Source of the DNA: Streptomyces antimicrobicus
GTDB taxonomy: Bacteria; Actinomycetota; Actinomycetes; Streptomycetales; Streptomycetaceae
Assembly (NCBI RefSeq): GCF_020532625.1
Contig: NZ_JAJAUY010000013.1
Span: 1-64,000, forward strand
Direction: 5' to 3'
DNA length: 64,000 bases
Part shown: piece by piece, positions 34,184 to 41,856 of the stretch
How positions within the stretch are numbered: the stretch's first letter is position 1
Layout: each line of letters opens with the position of its first letter
The notes under the pieces: generated by a model
What the model was told of the DNA's origin: nothing
Databases searched by the model: none
Seen by the model: only the letters and a program-made list of their open reading frames with translations
Position numbers and translations under genes: made by a program

Positions 34184-34310
34184 CGTTCGCTCTCCCCGAG
34201 ACCTCGACAGCAACTCCAGGTTCGTCATCGGCGGTTCGTTGCGGTGTCCCGTCCACTGAATCACAGTGAGCTGTTCCCCAGGTACACAGGGTCAACAAAT
34301 CTTGCTCTCT

Positions 34311-34324
34311 GTGACTCAAGTCAC
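34311..34324. promoter_or_regulatory. Crp-like binding site upstream of cdgB
   Basis: GTGACTCAAGTCAC fits GTG-N6-GNCAC, the motif reported for Streptomyces Crp as I recall it, and is part of the 16-bp near-palindrome TGTGACT-CA-AGTCACA. It lies between divergent cdgB and the flavin reductase gene, about 130 bp and 105 bp from their starts. It does not have the spacing of a standard BldD box. Confidence 0.55.
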
Positions 34325-34429
34325 ACGATCGGATCATAGGAGGAGGGCAGACCTAGGGCCGCGGTCGCGGGTCGGGCTCGGGCCGGGGCCCGATGTGGGG
34401 CACGGGACGCCGAGGCTAGCGTCGGGGAC

Positions 34430-35011
34430 GTGCTGAAGACGAGCCCCTCGAACACCCTGGTGCAGCCCGGTCCGGGACCGAAGCCTCATCCTGAGGGGGT
34501 GAGCAACGACGAGTTCCGGGCCGCGATGTCCCGCCTGGCTGCGGGCGTGGTGCTGGTCACCGCGCACGAGCCGCCGCTGACCGAGGACGGCCCGCGCGGC
34601 GAGGACGTCGGGATGACGGCGACGGCCTTCCTGTCGGTGTCCCTGGACCCGCCGCTGGTCCTGGTGAGCCTGCGCGAGGGCTCCCGCATGGACGACCTGC
34701 TGGCGGAGCAGCCGCTGTGGGCGGTGTCGGTCCTGTCCGACCACCAGCGGCAGGTCGCGGGCCGGTTCGCCATGAAGGGCCGGATCAGCGACCGGCTGCT
34801 CTTCGCCGACCTCCCCCACACGCGCGGCGCCGCCTCGGGCGCCCCGCTGATCGACGGCGCCCTGGCCACGCTGGAGTGCCGTACGGAGTCCCGGGTCGCG
34901 GCGGGCGACCACACGCTGGTCATCGGCCGGGTGCTGAGCACGGCCCTGCCGTCGCCGGAGGCCTCGCCGCTGACGTACTTCAGGGGGCGCTACCGGCAGT
35001 TGGGGGCGTAG
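34430..35011 (+). CDS. Flavin reductase family protein (FMN-binding)
   Basis: This 193-residue protein has the flavin-reductase split-barrel: FRAAMSRLAAGVVLVTA, VGMTATAFLSVSLDPPLVLV and WAVSVLSDHQRQVAGRFA. It likely reduces FMN with NAD(P)H for a monooxygenase, but no partner oxygenase is adjacent. GTG 34430 lies 7 nt after TAGCGT (34417-34422), so the mRNA is probably leaderless and begins at the start codon. It is divergent from cdgB. Confidence 0.9.
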   Translation: MLKTSPSNTLVQPGPGPKPHPEGVSNDEFRAAMSRLAAGVVLVTAHEPPLTEDGPRGEDVGMTATAFLSVSLDPPLVLVSLREGSRMDDLLAEQPLWAVSVLSDHQRQVAGRFAMKGRISDRLLFADLPHTRGAASGAPLIDGALATLECRTESRVAAGDHTLVIGRVLSTALPSPEASPLTYFRGRYRQLGA

Positions 35012-35072
35012 GGGCGCGGGAGCGGGCGCTGCCGTGCGGCCCGGGCGCGGACCGGCTCGGCGCCCGCGGGGG

Positions 35073-35498
35073 TCACCAGTCGCGGGAAGAGCGGTTCCGC
35101 TTGGTCTCGGAGCGGGCCTTCTTCTCCCGCAGGCGGCGTTCGTTGATGCCCCGCGGGATCTTCGTCGGGCGCCGGGGCTTGGGCGGCGGCGCGGTGGCCT
35201 CCGCCAGGAGGGCGGCCAGGCGGACCGCCGCCATCTCGCGGTTGCGCCACTGGGAGCGGTGCTCCGAGGCGCGCACGGTGAGCACGCCGTCCACCAGCCG
35301 GCCGGCCAGCCGCTCCAGCGCGCGCTGCTTCCACACCTCCGGCAGCGCCTTCGTGGCCCCGAGGTCGAACAGCAGCTCGACCCGGCTGTCGGAGGTGTTC
35401 ACGTGCTGACCGCCCGGCCCCGAGGAGCGGGAGAACCGCCACGACAGTTCGGCCTCGGGCAGCACGACCGAGCCGCGGATGGGATAGGGACCAGGCAT
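35073..35498 (-). CDS. arfB: Alternative ribosome-rescue factor ArfB (peptidyl-tRNA hydrolase)
   Basis: This 141-residue class-I release-factor-like protein has the catalytic GGQ in SRSSGPGGQHVNTSDSRVEL and a C-terminal basic tail (PRRPTKIPRGINERRLREKK, then ARSETKRNRS) that enters the mRNA channel of stalled ribosomes. It hydrolyses peptidyl-tRNA on non-stop ribosomes. ATG 35498 is used; a longer upstream frame lacks homology. It is convergent with the flavin reductase gene. Confidence 0.94.
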   Translation of the reverse strand: MPGPYPIRGSVVLPEAELSWRFSRSSGPGGQHVNTSDSRVELLFDLGATKALPEVWKQRALERLAGRLVDGVLTVRASEHRSQWRNREMAAVRLAALLAEATAPPPKPRRPTKIPRGINERRLREKKARSETKRNRSSRDW

Positions 35499-35667
35499 GA
35501 CCCCATGATTCCGCCCCGGCCGCCGCCGCGTCACCCGCATTTCCCCCGAGTTCGACGACGGGGAACCGGCCCGGCCCCTCCCGACGTTATGGGGATGAGC
35601 GGTAACTTCACCGCGACAAGCCCGCCGCGCGAGCGCGGGCGGGAGCGAATGAGGAAAGGGACATCCC

Positions 35668-36243
35668 ATGGCTGTAAGCCTGTCCAAGGGCGGCAACGTC
35701 TCGCTGTCGAAGGAGGCTCCTGGCCTCAGCGCCGTCACCGTCGGCCTCGGCTGGGACGTCCGCACCACCACCGGCGTCGACTTCGACCTGGACGCCTCCG
35801 CCATCGCGGTCAACTCCCTGGGCAAGGTCGTCTCCGACAGCCACTTCGTCTTCTTCAACAACAAGTCCACCCCGGACCAGACCATCGTCCACACCGGTGA
35901 CAACCGCACGGGCGAGGGCGCCGGCGACGACGAGGCCATCAACGTCAACCTGGCGGGCCTCCCCGCCGACGTCGACAAGATCGTCTTCCCCGTCTCGATC
36001 TACGACGCCGAGTCCCGCTCGCAGAACTTCGGCCAGGTCCGCAACGCCTACATCCGCGTCGTGAACCAGGCCGGCGGCGCCGAGATCGCCCGCTACGACC
36101 TCTCCGAGGACGCGGCCACCGAGACCGCCATGGTCTTCGGCGAGCTCTACCGCAACGGCGCCGAGTGGAAGTTCCGCGCCGTCGGCCAGGGCTACGCCTC
36201 GGGCCTGGCCGGCATCGCCCAGGACTTCGGCGTCAACGTCTGA
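35668..36243 (+). CDS. TerD-family stress protein
   Basis: This 191-residue TerD-domain protein starts [20 protein letters not shown], with the calcium-binding acidic motifs [32 protein letters not shown] and [20 protein letters not shown]. TerD proteins bind calcium and are linked to tellurite, phage and oxidative-stress phenotypes; their biochemistry is unresolved. GAAAGGGAC precedes the ATG. It stands alone and ends in a strong hairpin terminator. Confidence 0.96.
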   Translation: MAVSLSKGGNVSLSKEAPGLSAVTVGLGWDVRTTTGVDFDLDASAIAVNSLGKVVSDSHFVFFNNKSTPDQTIVHTGDNRTGEGAGDDEAINVNLAGLPADVDKIVFPVSIYDAESRSQNFGQVRNAYIRVVNQAGGAEIARYDLSEDAATETAMVFGELYRNGAEWKFRAVGQGYASGLAGIAQDFGVNV

Positions 36244-36283
36244 CCCCACCGGGCCCGGCGGCGGTGCTCCGGCACCCGCAGCA

Positions 36284-36328
36284 CGGCGGAAGCCCCCTCC
36301 CGGCCGTCCGGGGAGGGGGCTTTCGCCG
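36284..36328 (+). terminator. terD terminator
   Basis: A long hairpin has a GCGGAAGCCCCCTCCC arm pairing with GGGAGGGGGCTTTCGC. It starts about 40 nt after the terD stop and ends about 9 nt before the -10 box of the next gene. Confidence 0.85.
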
Positions 36329-36348
36329 TCAGCCGCTAGGGTCGGCCG

Positions 36349-36867
36349 GTGATGCTCGAATCCCTCTCCCCCCCGGACGGCACGCCGTGCGGGCCGGTGC
36401 TCGACGAGGTCACCGCGCTCTACGCCTCCAACCGGGCGTTCTTCGAGCTCAGCGGCGACTTCCCCGACCCCGCCCGGATCACCTCCGGCCAGGTCGCCCG
36501 GGCCCTCGCCGCAGAGCTGGCACAGCCCGGCGCCGAAGTGCTGCTGGCCCGCTGCGGCGGCCGGCTCGTCGGGCTCGCCGCCACCTTGGCCCACCACCCC
36601 GACCCCGCCGCCGGGGACCCGGACCCGTGGATCGGCCTGCTGCTGATCGAGGCCGGCGCCCACCGGCGCGGCCACGGCCGCGCCCTCGCCGGCCGGGTCG
36701 AGGACCGGTTCCGCGCCGCCGGGCGGGACGGCGTACGCCTCGCCGTGCTGGACGACAACCCCGGCGGGCTGGCGTTCTGGCGGGCGCAGGGCTACGCCTT
36801 CCTGCGCCACGCCCGCGACCTTGAGCGCGGCCGGGCCTGCACGGTGCTGCGCAAACCCCTGGCATGA
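36349..36867 (+). CDS. GNAT-family N-acetyltransferase
   Basis: This 172-residue GNAT protein has its acetyl-CoA motif in WIGLLLIEAGAHRRGHGRAL (R-R-G-H-G-R) and the C-terminal motif VLDDNPGGLAFWRAQGYAF. The acceptor is unknown. Starts GTG 36349 and ATG 36352 are adjacent. TAGGGT at 36337-36342 lies 6 nt before the GTG, consistent with a leaderless mRNA. It is the only gene between the terD terminator and the convergent M1 peptidase. Confidence 0.9.
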   Translation: MMLESLSPPDGTPCGPVLDEVTALYASNRAFFELSGDFPDPARITSGQVARALAAELAQPGAEVLLARCGGRLVGLAATLAHHPDPAAGDPDPWIGLLLIEAGAHRRGHGRALAGRVEDRFRAAGRDGVRLAVLDDNPGGLAFWRAQGYAFLRHARDLERGRACTVLRKPLA

Positions 36868-36948
36868 CCCTTCCGGGCCGCGGAAGCCGGTGCCCGGGGG
36901 CGGGGCGGAGGCGGAGGCGGAAGCGGAAGCGGGCGTCCGGGGCGGAGG

Positions 36949-38367
36949 TCAGCGGCGCGGTGCCTTCGGCCGGTCCTGCCCGTACAGCCAGACGTCCCAC
37001 ACCTCGTCCAGGTCCTGCCCGGTCCGCTCCTCGGCGTAGGCGGTGAAGTCGGCCGTGGTGGCGTTGCCGTGGCGGCGCTCGGCCGCCCAGCCGCGGACCA
37101 GGTCGAAGAAGGCCTCGTCCCCGGCCTCCTGCCGGATCCGGTGCAGCACCATCGCCCCGCGGTAGTACACGGGGGCGTCGGAGATCCGCGCGGGCCCCGG
37201 CGGCACGGCCGGCGGGAACGCCGCCCAGTCCTCCAGGGCCGAGGGATCGACGTCGGTGTCACCGTCGAGGAAGGCCTCGAAGCGCTCCTGCGCGCGGACT
37301 CCCCCGTGCTGCTCGCTCCACAGCCACTCGGCGTACGTCGCGAACCCCTCGTTGAGCCACATGTCCTTCCAGGACGCGGGCGAGACGCTGTCGCCGAACC
37401 ACTGGTGGGCCGTCTCGTGCACCACCAGCTCCACCTCGGGCGCCCCCGAGTACACGGGCCGGGTCTGGGTCTCCAGCGCGTACCCGAGGGTGCCGGAGCG
37501 TTCGACGATCGCCCCCGCCGAGGCGAACGGGTACGGGCCGAACAGCCGGCTGCCCCAGTCCACGACCTCCGGCAGCCGCTCCAGCGCGGGGGCACTGCCG
37601 GCGGCCTCCTCCGGGACGACCGCGTTCAGCACGGGCACACCGCCCGGGCTGCGGGTCGTGGAGATCTTGTAGCGGCCGATCGCCGCGGTCGCCAGATAGC
37701 TCGCCATCGGCTCGGCCGCATGCCAGGCGAAGACCGTACGGCCCTGCCCGTCGTCGGCGCGGGAGCGCAACTCGCCGTTGGACACCGCCTCGTAGCCCTG
37801 CGGCACGCGCAACGTGATGTCGTACGTCGCCTTGTCGCTGGGGTGGTGGTTGCCGGGGAACCAGGCCATGGACCCCACCGGCTCACCGACGCCGACCGCG
37901 CCGTCGTCCGTGCGGATCCAGCCCTCCTCGGAACCGTCGCCGTCCTCGACGGTCCGCGGACGTCCGGCGTAGCGGACCTCGGCGCGGAACTCCTCGCCCT
38001 TCTCCAGCTCGCCCGCCGGACGGATCGTCAACTCGTGGCCGGTCCGGTTGAACCGGGCCCCGGCCCCCTGCACCGTCACACCCTGGACGTCGAGGCCGTC
38101 GAGGTCGAGGTTGAAGGAGCTCAGCCCCTGCGTGGCGGTGGCCGTCAGCACGGCCGTGCCGGACAGCCGGCCGGTGTCGGGCTCGTAGGTCAGGTCGAGG
38201 CCGTAGTGCCGGACGTCGTACCCGCCGTTGCCGGCCTTGGGGAAGAACGGGTCGCGCAGCCCGGACGCGCCCGGCCGCCCCTGCACCGTGGTGCCGGTGC
38301 ACGCCGTGGTGACGGCGAGCAGGGCGACGACGGCGGGGGCGGCGAGGCGGAGCGCGCGGTGGACCAC
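36949..38367 (-). CDS. M1-family zinc metallopeptidase (exported)
   Basis: This 472-residue aminopeptidase-N-like enzyme has an N-terminal signal segment (LAAPAVVALLAVTTACTG) with a possible lipobox Cys, so it is probably exported and lipid-anchored. Zinc site HETAHQWFGD (HExxH) is followed by LNEGFATYAE with the third ligand Glu, and VERSGTLGYALETQTRP holds the substrate-side region in place of canonical GAMEN. It is shorter than full M1 peptidases and lacks the large C-terminal helical domain. GTG 38367 follows TAGGAT by 7 nt on the minus strand (leaderless). Confidence 0.92.
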   Translation of the reverse strand: MVHRALRLAAPAVVALLAVTTACTGTTVQGRPGASGLRDPFFPKAGNGGYDVRHYGLDLTYEPDTGRLSGTAVLTATATQGLSSFNLDLDGLDVQGVTVQGAGARFNRTGHELTIRPAGELEKGEEFRAEVRYAGRPRTVEDGDGSEEGWIRTDDGAVGVGEPVGSMAWFPGNHHPSDKATYDITLRVPQGYEAVSNGELRSRADDGQGRTVFAWHAAEPMASYLATAAIGRYKISTTRSPGGVPVLNAVVPEEAAGSAPALERLPEVVDWGSRLFGPYPFASAGAIVERSGTLGYALETQTRPVYSGAPEVELVVHETAHQWFGDSVSPASWKDMWLNEGFATYAEWLWSEQHGGVRAQERFEAFLDGDTDVDPSALEDWAAFPPAVPPGPARISDAPVYYRGAMVLHRIRQEAGDEAFFDLVRGWAAERRHGNATTADFTAYAEERTGQDLDEVWDVWLYGQDRPKAPRR

Positions 38368-38401
38368 GCGTCCGATCCTAAGCGCCGGGTACGACGCGCA
38401 C

Positions 38402-38493
38402 GGACCGGACGGGACCGGACCGGACGGGAGTGGACCGGACCGGACGGGGCCGGAGCGCACGGGACCGGACCGCACAGGACCGGACCGCGGCAG
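38402..38493. repeat. 15-bp-period GGACCGGACGGG tandem array
   Basis: GGACCGGACGGG occurs at 38402, 38417 and 38437, with degenerate copies at 38452, 38467 and 38482, giving spacings of 15, 20, 15, 15 and 15 bp. The array fills the gap between the hbpS stop and the leaderless promoter of the M1 peptidase gene. Confidence 0.75.
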
Positions 38494-38496
38494 GGG

Positions 38497-39039
38497 CTAG
38501 TTGTTCAGGGAGTCGACGCCGGCCTTGGCGTACTTCTCGTCCAGGTCGCCGCTCGGCGCGCCGGCCACACCGATGCCCGCGACCGGGGCGCCGTCCTTCT
38601 GGACGGGGGCGCCGCCGCCGAGGAACAGGGTGCCGGGGATGTCCTTGAGGTTCGGCGCCTGGGCGAGGCGGCCGACGAGCACGGAGGTCGGGGCGTTCCA
38701 GGACACCGCGGTGAAGGCCTTGCGCTGCGCGGACTCGTACGACTGCGGGCCGGCGCCGTCGCCGCGCAGGGTGACGATCGTGTTGCCGTTGCGGTCGACG
38801 ACCGCGACCGTCACCTTCTGGTTCTCCTTCTGCGCCGCCTCCAGCGCGGCCTGCGCGGCGCGGGTCGCGGCACCGATCGTCAGGTGCGTGCTGGTGGTGA
38901 AGGTCTGGTCGTCGCTCTTCTTGGCGACGGCGGCGGGCGCGGAGGCCGGCGCGGCGGTGGCACTGACGGCCCCGAAGGCACCGGCCCCCAGGGCGACGGC
39001 GAGGGCGGTACCGGTGAGGACGCGGGTGCGGTTGTTCAT
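38497..39039 (-). CDS. hbpS: HbpS-type extracellular heme/iron-binding sensor protein
   Basis: This 180-residue secreted protein has a Sec signal peptide (RVLTGTALAVALGAGAFGAV, cleavage after SATAAPA) and a GlcG/HbpS (DUF336) domain: TIGAATRAAQAALEAAQKEN, VAVVDRNGNTIVTLRGDGAG and KAFTAVSWNAPTSVL. In S. reticuli HbpS binds heme and iron and controls the kinase SenS under redox stress. Here it is divergent from a matching kinase-regulator pair, the same arrangement. AGGAGAT precedes ATG 39039. Confidence 0.92.
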   Translation of the reverse strand: MNNRTRVLTGTALAVALGAGAFGAVSATAAPASAPAAVAKKSDDQTFTTSTHLTIGAATRAAQAALEAAQKENQKVTVAVVDRNGNTIVTLRGDGAGPQSYESAQRKAFTAVSWNAPTSVLVGRLAQAPNLKDIPGTLFLGGGAPVQKDGAPVAGIGVAGAPSGDLDEKYAKAGVDSLNN

Positions 39040-39152
39040 GTCGGCATCTCCTGTGACGGGGACGGGCTCGGTGCTCCGCCTGCTGCACCTCCATGCTGGG
39101 TCCGCACCCCCCGCCCGCCGGTCCCCGGACCGGCTGCCCCCGGCTGCCGCAC

Positions 39153-39174
39153 CGGATGACCCCGGGGTCATCCG
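39153..39174. promoter_or_regulatory. 22-bp perfect palindrome in the hbpS-senS control region
   Basis: CGGATGACCCC and its exact complement form a spacerless 22-bp palindrome, 114 bp from hbpS and 233 bp from senS. The 367-bp intergenic region (39040-39406) has no gene. It also holds a perfect 13-bp tandem duplication, GGGTCGTCCACGC at 39262-39274 and 39275-39287, and several GACGTCG words. SenR is the obvious candidate to bind one of these, but this is inference. Confidence 0.6.
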
Positions 39175-39406
39175 ATCGGTCGATGCGCGCCCGGGGCACA
39201 GGGCTTTGGCTGGACGTCGAGGGGACGTCGGACGCAGGACGACGACGTGGGACGTCGACGTGGGTCGTCCACGCGGGTCGTCCACGCGGCGCGACGGCCC
39301 GGGGCGTCCGCACCGGACGACGACGCCGGCCCCGCTTCGTCGCCGCGAGGCCCCCGCCGGCGCGCCGGGGGAGGATGGTCGCAGGCAGGCGCACCAGGAG
39401 AGAGCA

Positions 39407-40597
39407 GTGAACGAAGTGAACGCCGCGGGAGAGCGGACCCGGGTGCTGGCCGCCGTCATGCACACGGCGTTCTTCCTGCTGCTCGGCGCCTCCCTCCTGC
39501 GCTTCCTGCTGCGCCACCCGGGCGAGCCCCGCACCCCCTGGATCATCGCCCTGAGCCTGGCCCTGGCCCTGCTCTACGTCCTCGGACCCGCCCTCGGCGC
39601 CGCACCGACCCTGCGCCGCCTGCTCTGGCTCGGCCTGGTCGTCGCGACCTGGCTGGTGCTGGTCGTCCTCGCGCCCAGCTTCGCCTGGTGCGCCGTACCG
39701 CTCTTCTACACCGCTCTGCGCACCCTGCCGCCGCGGGCCGCGGTCGCCCTGGTCGCCCTGCTCACCGTCTTCGTCGTGCTCGCCCAGCTCGAACTGGCCG
39801 ACACCTTCGACCCCAACCTGATCGTGGCACCGCCTGCCGTCGCCGCCATCGCCACCGCCGTCTTCATCCACATGGAACGGCAGAGCCAGGCCCAGCGCGG
39901 CCTGATCGACGACCTGATCCGCACGCGCCGTGAGCTGGCCGCCACCGAACGCCGCGAGGGCACCCTCGCCGAGCGGCAGCGCCTGTCCATGGAGATCCAC
40001 GACACCCTCGCCCAGCACCTGTCCAGCCAGCAGATGCTCCTCCAGGCCGCCGACCGCACCTGGGACACCGACCCCGCCACCGCCCGCGCCCACGTCCGCA
40101 CCGCCACCGGCATCGCCGCCCGCGGCCTGGCCGAGGCCCGCCGCCTGGTGCACGACCTGGCCCCGCCCGAGCTGGCCGGCGGCGCCGGACTGCCCGACGC
40201 GCTGCGGGCCCTGGACGCCGGACCCGACATCACCGTCCGCTTCCACCTGGAGGGCACCCCCGTCCCCCTGCCCGACCGCGCCCAGTCCGCGCTGCTGCGC
40301 ATCGCCCAGGGCGCGCTGGCCAACGTACGGGAGCACTCGCACGCCCGGACCGCCGCGCTGACCCTGTCCTTCCTCGGCGACCAGGTCGTCCTGGACATCG
40401 CCGACGACGGCCGCGGATTCACCGCGCCGCACCCCAGCGGCACCGACCGCGGCCACGGCCTGCCCGCGATGCGCGCCCGGGCCGGCCAGCTCGGCGGCAC
40501 CCTGACCGTGGAATCGGCGCCCGGCGAGGGAACGGTCCTCTCGGCGGCCATTCCCCTGGACAGCACCCCGCACCACAGAACGGACCCCGGGCCATGA
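39407..40597 (+). CDS. senS: NarL-type sensor histidine kinase SenS
   Basis: This 396-residue membrane kinase has about five N-terminal membrane helices (residues 14-145, from LAAVMHTAFFLLLGASLL), a HisKA_3 dimerisation domain with the phospho-His in LSMEIHDTLAQHLSSQQM near residue 205, and a HATPase region with NVREHSHARTA (N box) and DIADDGRGF (G1). The GTG start has AGGAG 6 nt upstream. Its last 4 bp overlap senR. The arrangement with divergent hbpS matches the known HbpS-SenS-SenR redox-sensing system. Confidence 0.92.
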   Translation: MNEVNAAGERTRVLAAVMHTAFFLLLGASLLRFLLRHPGEPRTPWIIALSLALALLYVLGPALGAAPTLRRLLWLGLVVATWLVLVVLAPSFAWCAVPLFYTALRTLPPRAAVALVALLTVFVVLAQLELADTFDPNLIVAPPAVAAIATAVFIHMERQSQAQRGLIDDLIRTRRELAATERREGTLAERQRLSMEIHDTLAQHLSSQQMLLQAADRTWDTDPATARAHVRTATGIAARGLAEARRLVHDLAPPELAGGAGLPDALRALDAGPDITVRFHLEGTPVPLPDRAQSALLRIAQGALANVREHSHARTAALTLSFLGDQVVLDIADDGRGFTAPHPSGTDRGHGLPAMRARAGQLGGTLTVESAPGEGTVLSAAIPLDSTPHHRTDPGP

Positions 40598-41217
40598 CGA
40601 CGATCCTGCTGTGCGACGACCACGTCGTGGTCCGGGCCGGCCTGCTGGCACTCCTCGGCAGCGAACCCGACATCGAGGTCCTCGGCGAGGCCGGCAGCGG
40701 CGAGGAAGCCGTGGCCCTGGCCGCCAAACTGCGCCCCGACGTGGTCCTCATGGACCTCCAACTCGGTCCGGGCATCGACGGCGTGGAAGCCACCCGCCGC
40801 ATCACGGCCCTGCCCGAGCCTCCGCACGTCCTCGTCCTGACCACGTACGACACCGACGCCGACATCACCCGTGCGATCAACGCCGGGGCCACCGGCTATC
40901 TGCTGAAGGCCGAGCGGCCGGAGGAGCTGTTCGCGGCGATCCACTCCGCGGCCCAGGGCCACACCACCCTCTCGCCACCGGTCGCCAACCGTGTGATGGC
41001 CCAGATGCGCGGGGCGCGTCCCACCCTGACCGACCGCGAACTGGACATCCTGGGCCAGCTCGCCCACGGCCTGGGGAACCGGGAGATCGCCCGGGCCCTG
41101 TTCATCAGCGAAGCCACGGTCAAGACGCACCTGGGCCGCATCTACGACAAACTCGGCGTGGACACCAGGGCTGGCGCAGTTGCGGTGGCCAAGGAGCAAC
41201 GCCTTCTGCCGTCGTAG
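40594..41217 (+). CDS. senR: NarL/LuxR-type response regulator SenR
   Basis: This 207-residue regulator has a receiver domain (MTTILLCDDHVVVRAGLLAL, with phosphorylated Asp in PDVVLMDLQLGPGIDG and Lys in GYLLKAERPEEL) and a C-terminal LuxR helix-turn-helix (LTDRELDILGQLAHGLGNRE, then IARALFISEATVKTHLGRIY). It is translationally coupled to senS (ATGA). In S. reticuli SenR controls hbpS and catalase-peroxidase genes; here the palindrome upstream of hbpS is a candidate target. Confidence 0.93.
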   Translation: MTTILLCDDHVVVRAGLLALLGSEPDIEVLGEAGSGEEAVALAAKLRPDVVLMDLQLGPGIDGVEATRRITALPEPPHVLVLTTYDTDADITRAINAGATGYLLKAERPEELFAAIHSAAQGHTTLSPPVANRVMAQMRGARPTLTDRELDILGQLAHGLGNREIARALFISEATVKTHLGRIYDKLGVDTRAGAVAVAKEQRLLPS

Positions 41218-41221
41218 CCGA

Positions 41222-41700
41222 GCCGGGCCGGGCTCCGCTCCGGCTCGGCTGCGGTGGGGCCGGGTCGGGCCAGCGGCCGGGCTACGACAGAAGCGGCCCC
41301 TGTCCCCGGGCCAAGCCGGGCCGGGCTCCGCTCCGGCTCCGCTGCGGTGGGGCCGGGTGGGGCCAGGGGGCCGGGCTGCGGCAGGAGCGGCCCGCGCACC
41401 CCGGCCAGGCCGAGCCGGGGCGCTCCGGGTCGACGTCAGGGGGCCGGGGGCTCCGGGTGGGGGTGTGCGGGACTGCATGATTTATGGCGGATCCGGACGA
41501 TCCAGCACCTTGCGCGGCGGTTACGCCACAAATCACGCTTTACGTCCCGCACACCCCCACCCTCCGCCCCCGACCCAGCCGGGCTACGACAGGAGCGGCC
41601 CCTGTCCCCGGGCCGAGCCGGGCCGGGCCCTGCTCCGGCTCCGCTGCGGTGGGCCCGGGTCGGGCCAGGGGGCCGGGCTGCGGCGGGAGCGGCCCCTGTG
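41222..41700. repeat. 93-bp-period GC-rich repeat array, interrupted
   Basis: Units beginning GCCGGGCCGGGCTCCG start at 41222 and 41315 (93-bp period), and a third starts at 41617. Each carries GCTGCGGTGGGGCCGGGT and CCGGGCTACGACAG-like words. The spacing between the second and third units is 302 bp because the 132-bp element B and flanking sequence lie between them. No gene is supported in the 639-base gap (41218-41856). Confidence 0.75.
41443..41574. repeat. 132-bp inverted-repeat element, copy B
   Basis: This is the reverse-oriented partner of the element at 26464-26595 and has exactly the same length. Its 18-bp arms read GGTGGGGGTGTGCGGGAC/complement (41456-41473, 41544-41561): the T-A pair of copy A is a G-C pair here, with both arms changed together. 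The inner words GCATGATTTATGGCGG and CGCCACAAATCACGCTTTAC are identical to copy A read on the other strand. The unpaired centre differs. It sits within a repeat array downstream of senR. Confidence 0.85.
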
Positions 41701-41856
41701 GTGGGGGGTCGGGCTGGTTCGGTCGGTGGAATCCGGTCGGGGCAGCCCTGTCTTCGGCCAAGCCGGGCGCCAGCCTTGTCGTGCACCTGCCGTATGCGGC
41801 ATTCCGCTGGCAGCCTCGCCAGGGCCACCCACGGCCCACCCCGCGAAGGAGCCAGA

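Noticed and set aside
34265-34324. A BldD box upstream of cdgB
   Set aside because: The palindrome found has spacing one base short of the BldD consensus and fits a Crp-type motif better.
41222-41700. CRISPR array
   Set aside because: The repeats are long (93 bp), GC-rich and adjacent without unique spacers, and no cas genes are present.
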